Both the position numbers and the translations under genes were made by a program. This document shows positions 17,954-26,060 of a stretch of 64,000 bases of DNA, one piece after another; within the stretch, counting starts at the first letter, position 1; each line of letters starts with the position of its first letter. The stretch is from Jiangella muralis (GTDB lineage Bacteria; Actinomycetota; Actinomycetes; Jiangellales; Jiangellaceae). The notes under the pieces are model-generated. The model was not told the DNA's origin. It searched no databases and worked only from the letters and a program-made list of their open reading frames with translations. The DNA lies in NCBI RefSeq assembly GCF_001270745.1, contig NZ_KQ434753.1, forward strand, positions 62,001 through 126,000, written 5' to 3'.

Positions 17954-18667
17954 TCACCGCTCCGCCCGGCCGTAGCGCCAGCGGACCAGCCCGGCCAGCA
18001 CCAGCGTCCACGCCGCCAGCGTGATCGCGGCCCGGACGACGTCGACGGGCTCGCCGAACGGCGCCTGCGCGAGCGCGTTGAGCCAGTACGACGGGTACCA
18101 CTGCGCGACCGACTCAAGGCCGCTGGGCAGTTGGTCGATCGGCACGAACACGCCGCCGAGGAACGCGCTGCCGAGCAGCACGACCATGCCGCGCGGCTGC
18201 GCCGAGTTCGCCGAGCCGGCCTGACCGAGCAGCGCGCCGAGCAGCGCGAACGGGATGCTGCCCAGCCACAGCAGGAACAGCGACTCGGCCATCGCCGGCA
18301 GGTCCGCGCCGCCGCCCTGCGCGGCCAGCCCGACGGCGAACACCAGCGTCCCGGCCAGCATGCCGAGCACCAGCGCGACCACGCTCTTGGACAGCGCGTA
18401 CGACAGCGGCCGCAGCGGCGACAGCCGCAGCTGGCGGGTCCAGCCGGCGTGCCGCTCCAGCGCGACGCGGCCGCCGGCCGAGATCGTCGCGGCCAGCCCG
18501 GCGAACACGCCCATCATCACCATCAGCGACGTCGTGGCGCCGGTGTCGTCGCCCCACATCGCGTTGTACAGCAGGAACAGCCCGGCCGGCAGGCCGGCGG
18601 TGAGGACCAGCGCAGCGCGGTCGCGCAGCAGCCTTCGCACCTCCAGAAGGGTGTAGGTGGTGTTCAC
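17954..18667 (-). CDS. ABC-2 type transporter permease
   Basis: 237 aa with six predicted transmembrane helices, typical of the ABC-2 permeases paired with DesK/DesR-like systems. The GTG start overlaps the end of the ATPase gene (GTGA), so the two subunits are translationally coupled. The C-terminal region has the WYPSYWLNALAQAPFGEP stretch seen in this permease group. Together with the upstream ATPase it should form a heteromeric or dimeric exporter. Substrate unknown. Confidence 0.85.
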   Translation of the reverse strand: MNTTYTLLEVRRLLRDRAALVLTAGLPAGLFLLYNAMWGDDTGATTSLMVMMGVFAGLAATISAGGRVALERHAGWTRQLRLSPLRPLSYALSKSVVALVLGMLAGTLVFAVGLAAQGGGADLPAMAESLFLLWLGSIPFALLGALLGQAGSANSAQPRGMVVLLGSAFLGGVFVPIDQLPSGLESVAQWYPSYWLNALAQAPFGEPVDVVRAAITLAAWTLVLAGLVRWRYGRAER

Positions 18668-19572
18668 CGGGCACTCCCCTCCGTGATCGACAGGAACGCC
18701 TCTTCCAGGTCGGCGCCGGTCACCTCGATGTCGTGAGCCTCGGGCGAGCGGGCGAGCAGCGCGCGCAGGACGCCGTCGCCGTCGGCGGTGCGGATCCGTA
18801 CGTCGGCGCCGTCGACGGTGACGGCGTCGTTGCCGAACAGCGCGTGGAGGGTCGCCTCGTCGAGGTCCGGCACGGTCGCGCGGACGGTGCGGACGGCGAC
18901 GATGGACTTGACGTGGCGCGGTGTGCCGTCGGCGACGACGCGGCCGTCGCGGAGGAGGACGACGCGGTCGGCGAACCCGTCCGCCTCGTCGAGATAGTGG
19001 GTGGCGAACAGCACGGTCCGGCCGGCGGCGACGAACCGGCGCATGGCGGCCCAGAACTCGCGGCGGGTGGCGACGTCCATCGCGACGGTCGGCTCGTCGA
19101 GGACGACGAGGTCCGGGTCCGGAACCAGCGCGAGGGCGAACCGGACCCGTTGGGTCTGGCCGCCCGACAACTCGGTGGCGCGGCGGCCGGCCAGGTCGGC
19201 GAGGCCGGCCCGCTGGAGCACCTCGGCGACGGCGAGTGGGTGCCGGTGCACGGCCGCGAACAGCGCGACCAGCTCGGCGACGGTCGCGTCCTCGAGCATG
19301 GCGCCGTCCTGTAGCATCGCGCCGACCAGGCCGGCGTCGACGGCGTCGCGCGGGCTGCGGCCGAACACGGCGACGGTGCCCGCGTCGGGGCGGCTCAGGC
19401 CGAGGACGAGGTCGACGACGGTGGACTTCCCGGCGCCATTCGGGCCGAGCAGGGCGACGATCTCACCGGGAGCGACCTCCAGGTCGACGCCGTCGACGGC
19501 GGTGAGGGGGCCGTAGGACTTGCGCAGCCCGGTCAGCCGGACCGCGTGCGGTGCGAGGGTTCGTTCGGTCAT
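18664..19572 (-). CDS. ABC transporter ATPase (DrrA/daunorubicin-resistance type)
   Basis: 302 aa. The N-terminal nucleotide-binding domain has Walker A LLGPNGAGKST, signature ELSGGQTQRVRFALAL, Walker B LVVLDEPTVAMD and the H-loop ATHYLDEA. A C-terminal extension of about 80 residues follows. It is the first gene of the four-gene operon ATPase-permease-kinase-regulator. A 16-bp inverted repeat about 57-73 bp upstream of its start is the likely regulator binding site. Export of an amphiphilic compound is the usual role; this is inferred. Confidence 0.9.
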   Translation of the reverse strand: MTERTLAPHAVRLTGLRKSYGPLTAVDGVDLEVAPGEIVALLGPNGAGKSTVVDLVLGLSRPDAGTVAVFGRSPRDAVDAGLVGAMLQDGAMLEDATVAELVALFAAVHRHPLAVAEVLQRAGLADLAGRRATELSGGQTQRVRFALALVPDPDLVVLDEPTVAMDVATRREFWAAMRRFVAAGRTVLFATHYLDEADGFADRVVLLRDGRVVADGTPRHVKSIVAVRTVRATVPDLDEATLHALFGNDAVTVDGADVRIRTADGDGVLRALLARSPEAHDIEVTGADLEEAFLSITEGSAR

Positions 19573-19629
19573 GTCTCCAGCGTCCGCCGGTGACGGCGGA
19601 CGCGGAGGTCACGGGCGTCCGGTCCTGGA

Positions 19630-19645
19630 CATGACAGTTGTCATG
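19630..19645. promoter_or_regulatory. Inverted repeat upstream of the ABC-kinase operon
   Basis: CATGACA-GT-TGTCATG is a perfect 7-2-7 inverted repeat 57 bp upstream of the ATPase start. It overlaps the stop codon of the htrA-like gene. Its position and form suit dimeric NarL/DesR-type regulator binding, making autoregulation of this operon likely. Confidence 0.6.
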
Positions 19646-20585
19646 CCTGGTCGGCGAGCTCCACCGGCCGGGCGATGACGTCGACCATGGCGCCGTTGCG
19701 GAACGTGGTGATCGGCAGCGGCACGTCGATGGCGTCGGCGAACATCCGCCGCTGCAGCGCCTGCGCGTCGTCGACCGGCTGGCCGCCGATGGTGACGACG
19801 AGGTCGCCCTGCCGCAGGCCGGCCACTTCGGCCGGACTGCCCGGCTCGACGTGCACGATGCGGACGCCCCTGGTGCGGCCGATGCGCTCGGCCAGCGCCG
19901 GCGGCACCGGGGCGGGCGCCGTCGCGACACCGAGGAAGGCGCGGCGCACCCGGCCGTCGCGCAGCAGCGTGGTGACGATGCGGTTCGTGGTGGTGTTGAT
20001 CGGCACCGCCAGCCCCAGCCCGACCCCGGCGACGGCGGTGTTGATGCCGACCACGCGCGCGTTCGCGTCGGCCAGCGCGCCGCCGGAGTTGCCCGGGTTC
20101 AGCGCGGCGTCGGTCTGGATGACGTCCTCGATGATGCGCACCGTGCGCCCGCTCTGCGCCGGCATCGACCGGCCCAGCGCGCTGACCACGCCCGCCGTCA
20201 CCGACCCGGACAGCCCCAGCGGGCTGCCGACGGCGACCACCAGCTGCCCGACGGTCAGCCCGTCGGCGTCGCCCAGTTCCGCCGGCGGCGGGGTATCGCC
20301 GTCGGCGCGGACGACGGCGAGGTCGGACAGCCGGTCCCGTCCGATGACGGTGTACCCGACCTCCGTGCCGTCGGCGAACGCCGCCGTCCCCCTGGACGTC
20401 GCGCCCACGACGTGCGCGTTCGTCAGCAGGAACCCGTCGCCGGTGAACACCACCGCCGACCCCGTGCCGACGACGCCGGTGCGGCCGCGCCGCTCCCCCT
20501 GCACCACCAGGCTGGCGACGGACGGCAGCAGCGTGCCGGCCACCCGGGTGACCACCTGCGAATACGCGTCGAGCTCGTCTGCCAC
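19641..20585 (-). CDS. HtrA/DegP-like serine protease with PDZ domain, no signal peptide
   Basis: 314 aa. The trypsin-like domain shows the triad His58 (LLTNAHVV), Asp88 (LSDLAVVRAD) and Ser167 (LNPGNSGGAL). A PDZ domain follows (about 217-310) with the carboxylate-binding region FLGVATAPAP. Unlike most DegP/HtrA proteins there is no signal peptide or membrane anchor in front of the catalytic domain, so the enzyme is probably cytoplasmic or lacks a classical export route. The neighbouring operon is in the same orientation downstream. Substrate unknown. Confidence 0.85.
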   Translation of the reverse strand: MADELDAYSQVVTRVAGTLLPSVASLVVQGERRGRTGVVGTGSAVVFTGDGFLLTNAHVVGATSRGTAAFADGTEVGYTVIGRDRLSDLAVVRADGDTPPPAELGDADGLTVGQLVVAVGSPLGLSGSVTAGVVSALGRSMPAQSGRTVRIIEDVIQTDAALNPGNSGGALADANARVVGINTAVAGVGLGLAVPINTTTNRIVTTLLRDGRVRRAFLGVATAPAPVPPALAERIGRTRGVRIVHVEPGSPAEVAGLRQGDLVVTIGGQPVDDAQALQRRMFADAIDVPLPITTFRNGAMVDVIARPVELADQA

Positions 20586-20637
20586 GGCGCACCTCCAGAC
20601 CGCGAAGATGCAGGCTCAACGTCGGGCGGCCGCGCCG

Positions 20638-20893
20638 CTACTCCCGTGTCCGCCCTGGGCGGACAGCTCCGCCGGTCGCCGTGAGCCGGAAGTGCGTGGC
20701 CAGGTCCGCGGCGAGCGCGGCGGCCTCCCGGGTGCCGTCCACCTCGACGAGGGTTCCAGCAGCAGCGGTGCGACGTCGCGCGGCAGACTGCCGAACCAGT
20801 CACGAGCACGGGGCCGGCCGGCGGGCAGCGCCAGCAGGGCCTGCGTCACGAACCCGATCGTCTCGCCGTGTGGTGGATCCGTGCCGGCACGTC
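20638..20893 (-). pseudogene. 3' half of interrupted P-loop kinase-like gene
   Basis: From 20893 the minus strand reads GTDPPHGETIGFVTQALLAL, then GRPRARDWFGSLPRDVAPLLL. After a frameshift near 20760 it reads TLVEVDGTREAAALAADLAT up to a TAG at 20638. These segments look like the middle and C-terminus of the P-loop protein whose N-terminus is at 22146-22400. About 60 residues between the two segments are missing, so this part had also decayed. Joining the halves at the 11-bp repeats restores a single frame. The family is unnamed; similar proteins have an N-terminal GGxGAGKS P-loop. Confidence 0.6.
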
Positions 20894-21003
20894 ACGCGCG
20901 CATCTCGTTGAGAGACGAGACCCTGGCTCATCGCCGGAGATCGGGCCCCAGAAGATGTCGCCATCGGCGAGTTCCGAGAAGCCAGTTCCCGCGAGGGCCA
21001 CGG

Positions 21004-21996
21004 TCAGGAACGCCAGAGGTCGAGCGACTCCCAGCCTTGGGGAACCCCCAGCGACTCGATCGTCAGTGGGTGCGAGGCAGGGAACTCCTGCAGCAGCGCG
21101 ACGAGGCGTTGGTTCCACACCGTCTCAGTTTCGATCGAGGGGAGGAGGTAGGCGATCACCGCGAGGGCGTTGTAGGTGCCGAAGACGCCCTTGGCGGTCT
21201 CCGTGGCACGGAGATGGTCAAGGGCGGGCACCTGTCCGACCTTGGGCCGCGCTGGGGCATGCTGGAGCTTCCGGTTGAACAGCCGGGCGTGGTGAGCGGC
21301 CACGTTCCGCACATAGTTCAGGCTGGCGAGCCAACTGACCATGATCTTCTTCGTCGGGACCCCGAACGCTGTGGCGATCTCCTGCGCGTCCTGCTGGCGC
21401 AGCGCCCTGTAGAGGACGGAGACCTGACCGAGCTCTAGGATCTCGGTGAGCGTCCAGACCGGTATCCGATTGTCGTACTTCTCCCGGAAGTGGGCGACGA
21501 ACTGCTCATCCGACTTTGCCCGCCGCTCGTCGACCCGCCGCAACCACCTCGCGTGGGAGCTGGGAGTCGGCTTCCCGGTGTCGGGGTCTGTGCCCGCTTC
21601 GGTGAACGTCTCGGTGAAGCTTGCGGGGTCCTGGTGCGCGAAGGCCGAGGCGCGCCCGAGCACGTACCCGACCCGCATCCGCACCGCGACCTCGATGCGC
21701 TCGACCCCGTCCATGACGAGCATTCTCAGCCGCCGGTCGAAGTCGATGACCGACTCGATATGGCGCAGCATCGTGCCCGGCCGGTAGCCGCTGAGCACCC
21801 TGGTGCGTTCTCGGCCCTCGTCGTCGACGAACTGCTCGGACTCCCTGAACGGGTAGAGGTAGCCGGTCAAGCGGTAGTAGCCGACCGCTTTCAGGAGCGC
21901 GGCCGCGCGGTCCCGGTCACCCACGTCGGCTCCGCGGCTTGCCAGGCGCTCGACCTGCTGCTCAAGAGACAGCCAGGGCTTCGTGTACTCCACCAT
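21004..21996 (-). CDS. Abi_2 (AbiD/AbiF-like) abortive-infection HEPN protein
   Basis: 330 aa. N-terminal signature VGYYRLTGYLYPFRES (about 38-53) and the segment FDRRLRMLVMDGVERIEVAV (86-105) are typical of the Abi_2 family. The HEPN RNase motif R-x4-H is at Arg230-His235 in YVRNVAAHHARLFNRKL. Family members abort phage infection, and Abi_2 proteins are proposed relatives of the Cas13 HEPN RNases. A terminator-like structured RNA ends about 16 nt before the ATG at 21996, as described for abiF-associated RNAs. Codon use is visibly less GC3-biased than in neighbours. The gene lies in an insertion splitting a P-loop gene, consistent with recent transfer. Confidence 0.85.
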   Translation of the reverse strand: MVEYTKPWLSLEQQVERLASRGADVGDRDRAAALLKAVGYYRLTGYLYPFRESEQFVDDEGRERTRVLSGYRPGTMLRHIESVIDFDRRLRMLVMDGVERIEVAVRMRVGYVLGRASAFAHQDPASFTETFTEAGTDPDTGKPTPSSHARWLRRVDERRAKSDEQFVAHFREKYDNRIPVWTLTEILELGQVSVLYRALRQQDAQEIATAFGVPTKKIMVSWLASLNYVRNVAAHHARLFNRKLQHAPARPKVGQVPALDHLRATETAKGVFGTYNALAVIAYLLPSIETETVWNQRLVALLQEFPASHPLTIESLGVPQGWESLDLWRS

Positions 21997-22011
21997 GAAG
22001 ATCCTTGGACA

Positions 22012-22070
22012 GAAAATCAGCCCGCGCCTTGTGGCAACGGGCTGATCATGATGTGGTCAATGCTACCACG
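22012..22070 (-). ncRNA. Putative abiF-type structured RNA upstream of the Abi_2 gene
   Basis: On the minus strand two hairpins precede the gene. The first is GTGGT...ACCAC (22069-22065 with 22057-22053). The second has a 9-bp perfect stem ATCAGCCCG/CGGGCTGAT (22046-22038 with 22024-22016), an inner GCC-ACAA-GGC stem, and a TTTTC tail. The second looks like an intrinsic terminator, yet it lies directly before a start codon, so it probably ends a separate small RNA. Conserved RNAs upstream of abiF genes are known and may act as antitoxins. The 5' end and promoter are not defined here. Confidence 0.6.
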
Positions 22071-22145
22071 GTCAGCTGACGGATCTTCCGAGGCTGCCTG
22101 TGCCGCCCGATCCCAGTAGTTCGTCGCTAGGCGACCCTGGCACAG

Positions 22146-22400
22146 GCCGACACGTCGCACCGCCCGACCCGGGAGCCGGCTCCGCCACGCGCCGGCCGGA
22201 CCGGCGTGGATCATGGCATGGAACCGGGGATGCTCCTGCGCGGTGGCCCGGCCCGCCCAGCCGTGCTCGGCCCGGTCGCCGTCGTACACCCGCGCCTCGT
22301 GAGCATCGGCCAACGCCCGGGCGACGGTGCTCTTGCCCGCACCGGTGCCGCCGCCGATCCAGCGCACGTGTGCGAGCCTCCGGGCAAGGTCGTCAGCCAC
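22146..22400 (-). pseudogene. 5' half of interrupted P-loop kinase-like gene
   Basis: From GTG at 22400 the frame reads a P-loop protein: MADDLARRLAHVRWIGGGTG, then AGKSTVARALADAH, with Walker A GGTGAGKST. Similarity to a normal protein stops near 22146. The open frame continues to 22017 only by running into the inserted Abi segment and its ncRNA. The missing middle and C-terminus are found at 20638-20893. The intact ancestor would have been a small ATP-binding protein or kinase of unknown substrate. Confidence 0.65.
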
Positions 22401-22588
22401 GGCGGCCAGGCTACCCGGGCGCGCGCGAGAGGATCGGCGCCATGTGCCTCATGCGCTCACGCTGCGCCGATGATCTTGAGCGGCCCAGGCGCACGTCGGC
22501 CCAGCGAGGGCTGGGCCGGGTGCGATCACGGAGGACTCGCCGCCGCCGGGTCGGGGCGGCAGGCGGTGTCTCCGGATCGAGGAGCCGG

Positions 22589-22735
22589 CTATCCGCTCAC
22601 CTCCATGGCGAGCGACACCGCGAGGCACAGCACCAGGCCGAGTGCCAGACCGGCGACCTGATACTGACCACGCGGGCTCACCAGCCACCTGCGCAGGCGA
22701 GCTGGTGCGCGTCGCGTTCCGGAGCAATACACCAC
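22589..22735 (-). CDS. Possible small membrane protein
   Basis: A 48-residue frame from GTG at 22735 contains a basic N-terminal half and one clear membrane helix (GLALGLVLCLAVSLAM). A CAGGAA ribosome-binding-site-like sequence lies upstream. It is the only plausible gene in the 590-bp stretch 22401-22989 between the P-loop fragment and lysA. The rest of that stretch shows nothing recognisable apart from GC-rich inverted repeats near 22950-22985 that may end the lysA transcript. Not recognised; low confidence. Confidence 0.25.
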   Translation of the reverse strand: MVYCSGTRRAPARLRRWLVSPRGQYQVAGLALGLVLCLAVSLAMEVSG

Positions 22736-22989
22736 CGGGTTCCTGCCCTTCTGAACGAGGGCTCCCAGGGGTGAAACCGCTGCTACGGCCGACCGGGAGC
22801 CAATTGCTGGCGGTCCCGGCCGGGACTCCAGTTATTGAGTTGTGCCCATATGGTCGGCGCGCATCGACAACCGGTCAACCCCCGAGTTACGCTCGAAATC
22901 GCGCCGGGTGAGGTGCTGCTACACCGTCGACCCCGGTAGCGGCGGGTCGCGGCGCGCCTTTCGGACCACCGGGATTCCCGCGCCGCGGC

Positions 22990-24399
22990 TCAGCCGACGT
23001 CGAGGGCCAGGAGGTCGTCCTCGGTCTCGCGGCGCATGATCAGCCGGGCGTCGCCGGCGCGGACGGCGACGACCGCTGCGCGCGGGACGTGGTTGTAGGT
23101 GCTGGCCATGCTGCGGCAGTAGGCGCCGGTGCCGGGGACGGCGATGAGGTCGCCCGCCGCGACGTCGCCGGGGAGGAACTCGTCCTTGACGACGATGTCG
23201 CCGCTCTCGCAGTGCTTGCCGACGACCCGCGACAGCACCGGCGCCGCCGACGAGCCGCGCGAGGCGAGCGTGCACGAGTAGTCGGCGTCGTACAGGGCGG
23301 TGCGGATGTTGTCGCTCATGCCGCCGTCGACGGCCACGTAGCGGCGCGACGCCCCACCGTCGAGCGGGACGGACTTGACGGTGCCGGCCTCGTAGAGCGT
23401 GAACGTCGACGGGCCGGCGATGGCGCGGCCGGGCTCGACGCTCAGGCGCGGGACGGCCAGGCCGTAGCCGGCGCATTCGTGCTCGATGATCTCGGCCAAC
23501 CCGGCGGCCAGGGCGGCCGGCGGCTGCGGGTCGTCCTGGCTGGTGTAGGCGATGCCGAAGCCGCCGCCGAGGTCCAGCTCGGGCAGCTCGAGCCGGTGCT
23601 CGTCGCGGACGGCGGCCTGCAGGCCCAGCACCCGGCGGGCGGCCACCTCGAAGCCGGCGGTGTCGTAGATCTGCGACCCGATGTGCGAGTGCAGCCCGAG
23701 CAGCCGCAGCGACGGCGACCTCAGCACCGCCCGCACGGCCTCGGCCGCCTCACCGGAGGCGATGGAGAAGCCGAACTTCTGGTCCTCGTGCGCCGTGGCG
23801 ATGTACTCGTGCGTGTGCGCCTCGACGCCGACCTTGGTGCGGACGAGGACGGCGGCCCGGACGTCGCGGGCGGCGGCCAGCGTGGCCAGCCGGTCGATCT
23901 CCTCGAAGGAGTCGACGATGATCCGGCCGACCCCGGCGTCGAGGGCGCGGACCAGCTCGGCCACTGACTTGTTGTTGCCGTGCAGGCCGATACGCGCGGC
24001 CGGGAACCCGGCCCGCAGCGCCACGGCCAGCTCGCCGCCGGAGCAGACGTCGAGGTTGAGGCCCTCGTCGGCGACCCAGCGGGCGGTCGCGACGGACAGG
24101 AACGCCTTCCCGGCGTAGTAGACGTCGGCGCCGCCGAGGACGGCGCCGAACGCGGACCGGAACGCCCGCGCGCGGGCGCGGAAGTCGTCCTCGTCGATGA
24201 CGTAGAGCGGAGTGCCGAACTCGGTCGCCAGCTCTTTGACGGACACGCCGGCGACCCGCAGCACGCCGTCGTCGTCGCGGGCGACGCCGGCCGACCACAG
24301 GCCCGGGTAGAGGGCGTTGACGTCGTCGGGTTCGCGCAGCCAGGACGGGCCGCGGTGGCCGGCCTCCGCGTGCAGGGCGCCGGCTTCGTGTGCGCGCAT
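22990..24399 (-). CDS. lysA: Diaminopimelate decarboxylase
   Basis: PLP fold-type III enzyme (469 aa) that decarboxylates meso-diaminopimelate to lysine. The PLP lysine is Lys98 in VYYAGKAFL. Other conserved elements are GLHSHIGSQI, DLGGGFGIAY, VEPGRAI and the C-terminal CESGD motif with the substrate-binding Cys. The start at 24399 (MRAHEAGALH) is typical for actinobacterial LysA. It begins 2 nt after the argS stop, so the two are cotranscribed with the upstream XRE gene. Confidence 0.96.
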   Translation of the reverse strand: MRAHEAGALHAEAGHRGPSWLREPDDVNALYPGLWSAGVARDDDGVLRVAGVSVKELATEFGTPLYVIDEDDFRARARAFRSAFGAVLGGADVYYAGKAFLSVATARWVADEGLNLDVCSGGELAVALRAGFPAARIGLHGNNKSVAELVRALDAGVGRIIVDSFEEIDRLATLAAARDVRAAVLVRTKVGVEAHTHEYIATAHEDQKFGFSIASGEAAEAVRAVLRSPSLRLLGLHSHIGSQIYDTAGFEVAARRVLGLQAAVRDEHRLELPELDLGGGFGIAYTSQDDPQPPAALAAGLAEIIEHECAGYGLAVPRLSVEPGRAIAGPSTFTLYEAGTVKSVPLDGGASRRYVAVDGGMSDNIRTALYDADYSCTLASRGSSAAPVLSRVVGKHCESGDIVVKDEFLPGDVAAGDLIAVPGTGAYCRSMASTYNHVPRAAVVAVRAGDARLIMRRETEDDLLALDVG

Positions 24400-24401
24400 G
24401 G

Positions 24402-26060
24402 TTACATCCGATCTGGTGCGACGACGCCGAGCAGGCCCAGGCCGTTGGCGAACACGACCTTGGTGGCCTCGACCAGCCAGAGCCGGGCGCGGTGCACGTC
24501 GGTGACCTCTTCGTCACCCATGGGCAGCACCCGGCAGGCGTCGTAGAACTTGTGGAAGGTGGAGGCGGTTTCCTCCAGGTACCGGGCCACGCGGTGCGGC
24601 TCGCGCAGCTCGGCCGCCGCCGCGACCAGCCGCGGGAACTCCGCCAGTGCGGCCAGCAGCAGCGACTCGCGCTCGTGGTCGAGCAGCTCGGGCCGCAGCT
24701 CGCCCCTGTCGATGCCGAGCTCGGCCGCGTTGCGCTGGATGGACGCCAGCCGCGAGTGCGCGTACTGCACGTAGAAGACCGGGTTCTCCGGCGCGTGCTT
24801 GGTGATCTGGGCGACGTCGAGGGTCAGCGGGGAGTCGGCCGGGTAGCGGCACAGCGAGTAGCGCAGCGCGTCGACGCCGGCCGCCTCGACCACCTGGCCG
24901 AGCGTCAGCATGGTGCCCGCGCGCTTGGACAGCCGCAGCTCCTGGCCGTCCTGCACGATCTTGACCAGCTGGCCGATCGGGATCTCGATGTTCTTCTCGG
25001 GGTCGTCGCCCGCGCACGCCGCCAGCGCCTTGAGCCGGCCGATGTAGCCGTGGTGGTCGGCGCCGAGCAGGTAGACGCAGATGTCGAAGCCGCGCTCGCG
25101 CTTGTCGACGTAGTAGGCGGCGTCGGCGGCGAAGTAGGTGAACTCGCCGTTGCTGCGGCGCAGCACGCGGTCCTTGTCGTCGCCGAAGTCGGTGGTGCGC
25201 ATCCACAGCGCGCCGTCGGCCTCGAACAGGTGGCCCTGCTGGCGCAGGACGTCGAGCGCGTGCTCGACCCGGCCGTTCTCGTGCAGGCTGCGCTCGGAGT
25301 ACCAGACGTCGAAGTGGGTGCGGAACTGCTCCAGCTGGGACTGCTGCTCGGCCAGCTGCAGGCGGTAGCCCTCGTCGCGGAACACGACGAGCTGCTCGTC
25401 GCGCGGGCGGTCGAGCAGGCCGGGGTGGTCCTCGACGATGGCGGCGGCGAGGTCGGCGACGTACTCGCCGTGGTAGCCGTCCTCGGGCACGGCCTCGCCG
25501 TGCGCCCGGGCCATGATGGACGCGCCGAACTTGTCCATCTGGGCGCCGCGGTCGTTGATGTAGAACTCGCGGGTGACGGCGGCGCCGGCGGCCTCGAGCA
25601 CCCGGGCCAGCGCGTCGCCGACGGCGGCCCAGCGGACGTGGCCGAGGTGCAGCGGGCCGGTCGGGTTGGCCGAGATGAACTCGACGTTCACGGTGGTGCC
25701 GGCCAGCGCGTCGCCGCGGCCGTAGGACTCGCCCGCCTCGACGACGGTGCGGGCCAGTTCACCCTGCGCGGCGGCGGAGACGGTGATGTTGAGGAACCCC
25801 GGCCCGGCGATGTCGACCGACTCGACGCCGCCGACCTCGCGCAGGCGGGCGGCCAGCAGTTCGGCCAGCGCCTTCGGGTTGGTGCCCGCCTTCTTCGCCA
25901 GCTGCAACGCGACGTTCGTGGCGTAGTCGCCGTGGTCGCGGATGCGCGGTCGCTCGACGGTCACCTGGGCAGGCACGCCGTCGGGCAGGGCGAGGTCGCC
26001 CGCGTCGACGGCGGCGGTGAGGACGTCACGTACCGCGGCGGAGAGCTGTTCGGGGGTCAC
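24402..26060 (-). CDS. argS: Arginyl-tRNA synthetase
   Basis: Class I aminoacyl-tRNA synthetase (552 aa). The N-terminal Add-1 domain (about 1-100) binds the tRNA D-loop. The HIGH-type motif is in ANPTGPLHLGHVRWAAVGDA, and the KMSKS region is degenerate as LSKRAGTML, as usual for ArgRS. The DALR anticodon-binding domain occupies the last about 120 residues. The GTG start overlaps the stop of the upstream XRE gene (GTGA). The argS-lysA order is common in actinobacteria. Confidence 0.97.
   Translation of the reverse strand: MTPEQLSAAVRDVLTAAVDAGDLALPDGVPAQVTVERPRIRDHGDYATNVALQLAKKAGTNPKALAELLAARLREVGGVESVDIAGPGFLNITVSAAAQGELARTVVEAGESYGRGDALAGTTVNVEFISANPTGPLHLGHVRWAAVGDALARVLEAAGAAVTREFYINDRGAQMDKFGASIMARAHGEAVPEDGYHGEYVADLAAAIVEDHPGLLDRPRDEQLVVFRDEGYRLQLAEQQSQLEQFRTHFDVWYSERSLHENGRVEHALDVLRQQGHLFEADGALWMRTTDFGDDKDRVLRRSNGEFTYFAADAAYYVDKRERGFDICVYLLGADHHGYIGRLKALAACAGDDPEKNIEIPIGQLVKIVQDGQELRLSKRAGTMLTLGQVVEAAGVDALRYSLCRYPADSPLTLDVAQITKHAPENPVFYVQYAHSRLASIQRNAAELGIDRGELRPELLDHERESLLLAALAEFPRLVAAAAELREPHRVARYLEETASTFHKFYDACRVLPMGDEEVTDVHRARLWLVEATKVVFANGLGLLGVVAPDRM

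Larger units (their letters stand above)
20894..22156. mobile_element. About 1.26-kb insertion carrying an Abi_2 gene and ncRNA
   Basis: The segment between GCCGGCACGTC (20883-20893) and GCCGACACGTC (22146-22156) interrupts a P-loop gene. The two 11-mers match in 10 of 11 bases and sit in the same codon phase, so removing the segment with one repeat rejoins the gene as ...RRVGTDPPHGET... The insert holds the Abi_2 gene, a structured upstream RNA, and about 110 bp after the gene with a small hairpin (around 20902-20919). It has no transposase or integrase. The mechanism is unknown; the repeats may be a target-site duplication. Confidence 0.6.

Noticed and set aside
20846-21118. 90-codon minus-strand frame after the Abi_2 gene
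   Set aside because: It overlaps the abi 3' end in another frame and crosses the insertion junction, so it cannot be an old gene.
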